The notes under the pieces: generated by a model
What the model saw: the letters and a program-made list of their open reading frames with translations, nothing else
Databases searched by the model: none
Told to the model about the DNA's origin: nothing
Position numbers and translations under genes: made by a program
Shown here: one piece after another, positions 61,775-64,000 of the stretch
Numbering within the stretch: position 1 is the first letter of the stretch
Layout of the letters: each line of letters begins with the position of its first letter
Source: Mycobacteriaceae bacterium
Lineage (GTDB): Bacteria > Actinomycetota > Actinomycetes > Mycobacteriales > Mycobacteriaceae
DNA length: 64,000 nt
Assembly (NCBI GenBank): GCA_019749805.1
Contig: JAIEPH010000001.1
Span: 1-64,000 of the forward strand
Direction: 5' to 3'

Positions 61775-61807
61775 ATCTGCAAACCCAAACCGTTACGATT
61801 TGCAGAT
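61775..61807 (-). promoter_or_regulatory. 9-bp inverted repeat in the whiB leader
   Basis: ATCTGCAAA / TTTGCAGAT with a 15-nt loop between promoter and Shine-Dalgarno. It could be an RNA hairpin or an operator. Confidence 0.55.
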
Positions 61808-61818
61808 CACTATGGGCA

Positions 61819-61840
61819 AGATTAGCCCCTGACTACGACA
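61819..61840 (-). promoter_or_regulatory. RecA-NDp-like promoter, whiB operon
   Basis: TGTCGT (61835-61840), N10, TAATCT (61819-61824) on the minus strand: one mismatch (last G). No family A hairpin follows. Confidence 0.6.
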
Positions 61841-61931
61841 AACACTGTCGCCGATTACGGGGATTTATCCCTGAGGGGGACTTTTTGGCGGCGGCTGGCG
61901 ATGCGTGGGGCTCAACATCCCATCGTGTGCG

Positions 61932-61963
61932 GCCTGGCCTGCGGTGATGTCACGTCCCCACCG
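61932..61963 (+). repeat. Element C copy
   Basis: GGCCTGCGGTGATGTCACGTCCCCACCG, downstream of the 62049-63071 gene. Confidence 0.6.
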
Positions 61964-62048
61964 CCGGCCACCGGCGCTGCGGGTGCCGGCGACTCATCTT
62001 CCGGAAGCGCACCCGCCCGGGGGCTATGCCATTTCCGCAGGTGATGCG

Positions 62049-63071
62049 TTAGGGCGCGTGTTGCGCCCGGCCGTTCGCGGGCGCGCCGACGTTCTCGTAG
62101 GCCTCCGCCATCGCGATCAGGTCGGTGTTCAGATCGTCGAGGGCGGCCGCGGCCAATTCGTTCTCGACCACCGCGCCGAACAGCGTCCTGCTGGCGTCCC
62201 CCGTGTCGGCGGGGGCGATCGCCTGCTGATGGCGCTCATGCAGATCGTTCATCGTCGCGACGCACCGGTGAAGCACCATGAGTCGGCCCAGGAGTGCATC
62301 GGTGAGGTATCGCCGCTCCGAGCGCAGGATCGTGCTGGCGTACCCCGAGGGCTGGGCCGTTTCCTCGATTGCCTCGACAGTGGAGTCGTGGGCGTCCAGG
62401 CAGTAGGCGGCGCGTGCGATCTGGAAGATCTCTTCGTCGGGGTCGAATCGGAGCCGCAGGACGTCCACCCCCGGCAAGTCCCAGCCGGGGCTGTCGATCA
62501 GGTCCGCCACGACGGCAATGCCCTCCAGCAGATACCCGCCCCCCGGGGTGATGGGGCCGGCGCCGGCGAGCGGGTTCCAGTCCAGGATGCGGCGGGCGGC
62601 GTCGACCTCGTCGACCTGAGCTGCGGTGAGGGTCAGGGGGTCGCGGCGCACCCAGACGGCCAGGCCGAGGACCAGCAGCGCCACGGCGGCGCACACCGCG
62701 GCACCCCAGCCGGCCACGGCGCCGATCTGGGCGCGGTCGTCGGCGGAGCGGGCACAGACCAGGGCGACCAGCGCGAACGTCACGGCCCCTACGGCCCAGC
62801 AGACGGCGGTGCGCGTCGAGGCCCATTGGGGCAGGCGGCGACGGCGTGGGCCGGTCGGGTCGAAGAGCGCGGCGGTGGGTGTGCCGGCGGCGCGCCGACG
62901 GGCAATGAGCGTGGCGGTGTCGGCGCTGAGGTCGGACTGACGCAACGGCGCGACGTGCTGGCCGCGCCACAACCATCCTGGGCCGGTGGTGATGCTGCGG
63001 CGGTCCTGGGCCTGCCAGAACGCCAGGCGCATGCGGACGTGGGCGCGGAGGGCGTCGTTGCCGCTGTCCAT
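62049..63071 (-). CDS. Two-pass membrane protein (340 aa)
   Basis: 340-aa protein from ATG 63071 (GAGGAGGG upstream). A basic N-terminal 85 residues is followed by two membrane segments (about 88-110, AVCWAVGAVTFALVALVCAR, and 117-140, IGAVAGWGAAVCAAVALLVL) and a long cytoplasmic helical domain (VDAARRILDWNPLAG, YLLEGIAVVADLIDSPGWDL, AYENVGAPANGRA). It is unrecognised. The leader has a stem-loop next to the Shine-Dalgarno (63103-63123) and a 14-bp inverted repeat further up. Confidence 0.72.
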   Translation of the reverse strand: MDSGNDALRAHVRMRLAFWQAQDRRSITTGPGWLWRGQHVAPLRQSDLSADTATLIARRRAAGTPTAALFDPTGPRRRRLPQWASTRTAVCWAVGAVTFALVALVCARSADDRAQIGAVAGWGAAVCAAVALLVLGLAVWVRRDPLTLTAAQVDEVDAARRILDWNPLAGAGPITPGGGYLLEGIAVVADLIDSPGWDLPGVDVLRLRFDPDEEIFQIARAAYCLDAHDSTVEAIEETAQPSGYASTILRSERRYLTDALLGRLMVLHRCVATMNDLHERHQQAIAPADTGDASRTLFGAVVENELAAAALDDLNTDLIAMAEAYENVGAPANGRAQHAP

Positions 63072-63121
63072 CGTCGTGGCCCTCCTCGCAGTCCAGGAGG
63101 CGAAACCCCCTGGAAGTAAAA

Positions 63122-63203
63122 GCAACTCCGGCATGGGGCACGTTGCCGTACCGCGACCGGGAAACCTCTTGCCAAAGACCCTGGAAACACATGCCGGAGT
63201 TGC
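63122..63203. repeat. 14-bp perfect inverted repeat, 54 bp apart
   Basis: GCAACTCCGGCATG (63122-63135) and CATGCCGGAGTTGC (63190-63203) upstream of the membrane protein gene. Possible operator pair, loop site or recombination site. Confidence 0.65.
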
Positions 63204-63321
63204 GAGCCTCAGTCTATGGCCCCAAAAGCTCCGAATCGCCTGTCGCACAGGGGTTGCTTTTCACAACATCCAATACGGATGTATCGGACCCGGTCGGTGT
63301 GAGGCCGTCGCGGACTGCTGC

Positions 63322-63987
63322 TCAGTTGGGCAGAAACTGATCCGGTACGAAGTACGTCGGCGGCACACGGAAGAGGCGGGCCAATTCGTAGACGACGTCC
63401 AGGCGCGGCGGGGCCTCACCGTGGAAGTACCGGTAGATCTGGGTTTGTGAGACCGGCAACTCCGGTGCCTGTTCCTTGAGGAGCCGCTGGATTCGCAACG
63501 GGGTGAGCTTCTGCACGCGGTTGGTGTCGAGCATGCGCACGTTCATGCTGGCGGCCAGGGCCTGGAATCGTTGAGCGAAGAACTCCGTTGCCACGTGTTG
63601 GGGGTCGATGGTGGCGGTCTTGCCCGATTGTGTTGTGCGAGCGGGTTTCACGGCCGGATAGGTGGGCGTTTTCTCGTCGGAGCCTTCGACGAAGTAGGTC
63701 GGAGACACATTGAAGAGTCGCGCCAGTTCGTAGACCACGTCCAGGCGCGGCGGGGCCTCACCGTGGAAGTACCGGTAGATCTGGGTTTGTGAGACCGGCA
63801 AGTCCGGTGCCTGCTTCTTGAGCATCCGCTGAATGCGCAGAGGCGTCAGCTTGCGCATCCGGTCGGTGTCGAGCATGCGGACCTGAGTCGTGCTCGCCAG
63901 GTCTTGGAACTGCTGGGCGAAGAACTCCGTTGCGATGTGCGGCGGATCGAGTGGCTCCTTGGCCTGCGCGGGCTCACCGCGCACCAA
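63322..63987 (-). CDS. Tandem-duplicated EspR/XRE-like regulator (possibly partial at the window edge)
   Basis: At least 221 aa. Two copies of a ~95-residue unit (about 17-98 and 131-216), each with VRMLDTxRxxKLTPLRIQR, a helix-turn-helix (LPVSQTQIYRYFHGEAPP) and VVYELARLFxVxPTYFV, as in EspR-type nucleoid/XRE regulators of mycobacteria. The DNA of the two copies is nearly identical over ~60 bp (63400-63460 and 63739-63800), so duplication is recent. The visible start is TTG 63987, but the frame stays open to the window edge. A covalent dimer is the likely product. Confidence 0.78.
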   Translation of the reverse strand: MVRGEPAQAKEPLDPPHIATEFFAQQFQDLASTTQVRMLDTDRMRKLTPLRIQRMLKKQAPDLPVSQTQIYRYFHGEAPPRLDVVYELARLFNVSPTYFVEGSDEKTPTYPAVKPARTTQSGKTATIDPQHVATEFFAQRFQALAASMNVRMLDTNRVQKLTPLRIQRLLKEQAPELPVSQTQIYRYFHGEAPPRLDVVYELARLFRVPPTYFVPDQFLPN

Positions 63988-64000
63988 CTGTGACGCCGAT

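Larger units (their letters stand above)
61735..62048. other. 314-bp region upstream of whiB
   Basis: Holds the whiB Shine-Dalgarno, a perfect 9-bp inverted repeat (ATCTGCAAA, 61775-61783, and TTTGCAGAT, 61799-61807), the RecA-NDp-like promoter (61819-61840), an element C copy (61932-61963) and, at the far end, the 3' end of the 62049 gene. No coding frame with support was found. Confidence 0.6.

Noticed and set aside
61905..63119. 404-codon plus-strand frame opposite the membrane protein
   Set aside because: Antisense of a gene with clear membrane segments and Shine-Dalgarno; composition Gly/Arg/Val-biased.
1..64000. CRISPR arrays, tRNA, rRNA, transposases or integrases
   Set aside because: I looked for regularly spaced repeats, cloverleaf ends with CCA and DDE or recombinase motifs and found none convincing.

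Overview
This window looks like part of a large mobile replicon (megaplasmid, phage-plasmid or integrated element) of a mycobacterium or close relative. The evidence is the high GC content, many leaderless or ATGA-coupled genes, and typical mycobacterial families: a DUF732 secreted protein, DUF4192, a PknB-like receptor kinase, an FHA-HTH protein, a PknH-sensor-like lipoprotein, an NlpC/P60 protein with an ESX-plasmid-like N-terminus, an EccC-like ATPase, WhiB, an EspR-like regulator, and a DnaB with a class 3 intein like that of mycobacteriophage DnaB. I see no rRNA, tRNA, CRISPR array or intact insertion sequence.

Layout. 0-5.7 kb: small hypothetical genes, a WGR-domain ATP-dependent DNA ligase, a SAM methyltransferase and a MerR-like protein. 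5.8-23.6 kb: cell-envelope and signalling genes (DUF732, DUF5631-like, OGG-fold protein, a Ser/Thr kinase fused to a FecB-type extracellular domain, a Phd-antitoxin/EccC-like fusion, FHA-HTH, two lipoproteins, a long coiled-coil pair, a PD-(D/E)XK nuclease, DUF4192). 23.8-28.6 kb: NlpC/P60, a phosphoesterase and two probable immunity proteins (Imm61-like, Imm63-like). 28.6-46 kb: about 25 short, mostly minus-strand accessory genes, plus a DnaQ-like exonuclease, a C5 DNA methyltransferase and a HerA-like ATPase. 46-64 kb: a pair resembling the Tap/Tpg proteins of linear actinobacterial replicons, a 1560-aa methylase-helicase, dnaB with intein, a ParB-like/whiB five-gene operon and a tandemly duplicated EspR-like regulator.

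The most striking signal is regulatory. Sixteen promoters in the window fit TGTCRG-N10-TANNNT, the mycobacterial RecA-NDp motif recognised by the DNA-damage activator PafBC (13 exact, 3 with one mismatch). About one exact match would be expected by chance. Fourteen of them are followed by the same 22-23-nt leader hairpin, whose stem sequence varies with compensatory changes and which ends shortly before the Shine-Dalgarno (17 hairpin copies in all). The replicon therefore seems to have distributed one promoter-plus-leader cassette over many unrelated accessory genes, including a DNA ligase, a DNA methyltransferase and the giant methylase-helicase. This suggests a replicon-wide DNA-damage regulon with a shared post-transcriptional step. 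A second 33-bp element with fixed spacing (5 copies) precedes another set of genes, and a third ~26-bp repeat (8 copies) sits at 3' ends and gene junctions.

Limits: all family calls are from motif reading by eye. Many short genes have no function I can name. Starts were chosen by Shine-Dalgarno, overlap and leader position, and some were moved well inside the longest open frame.
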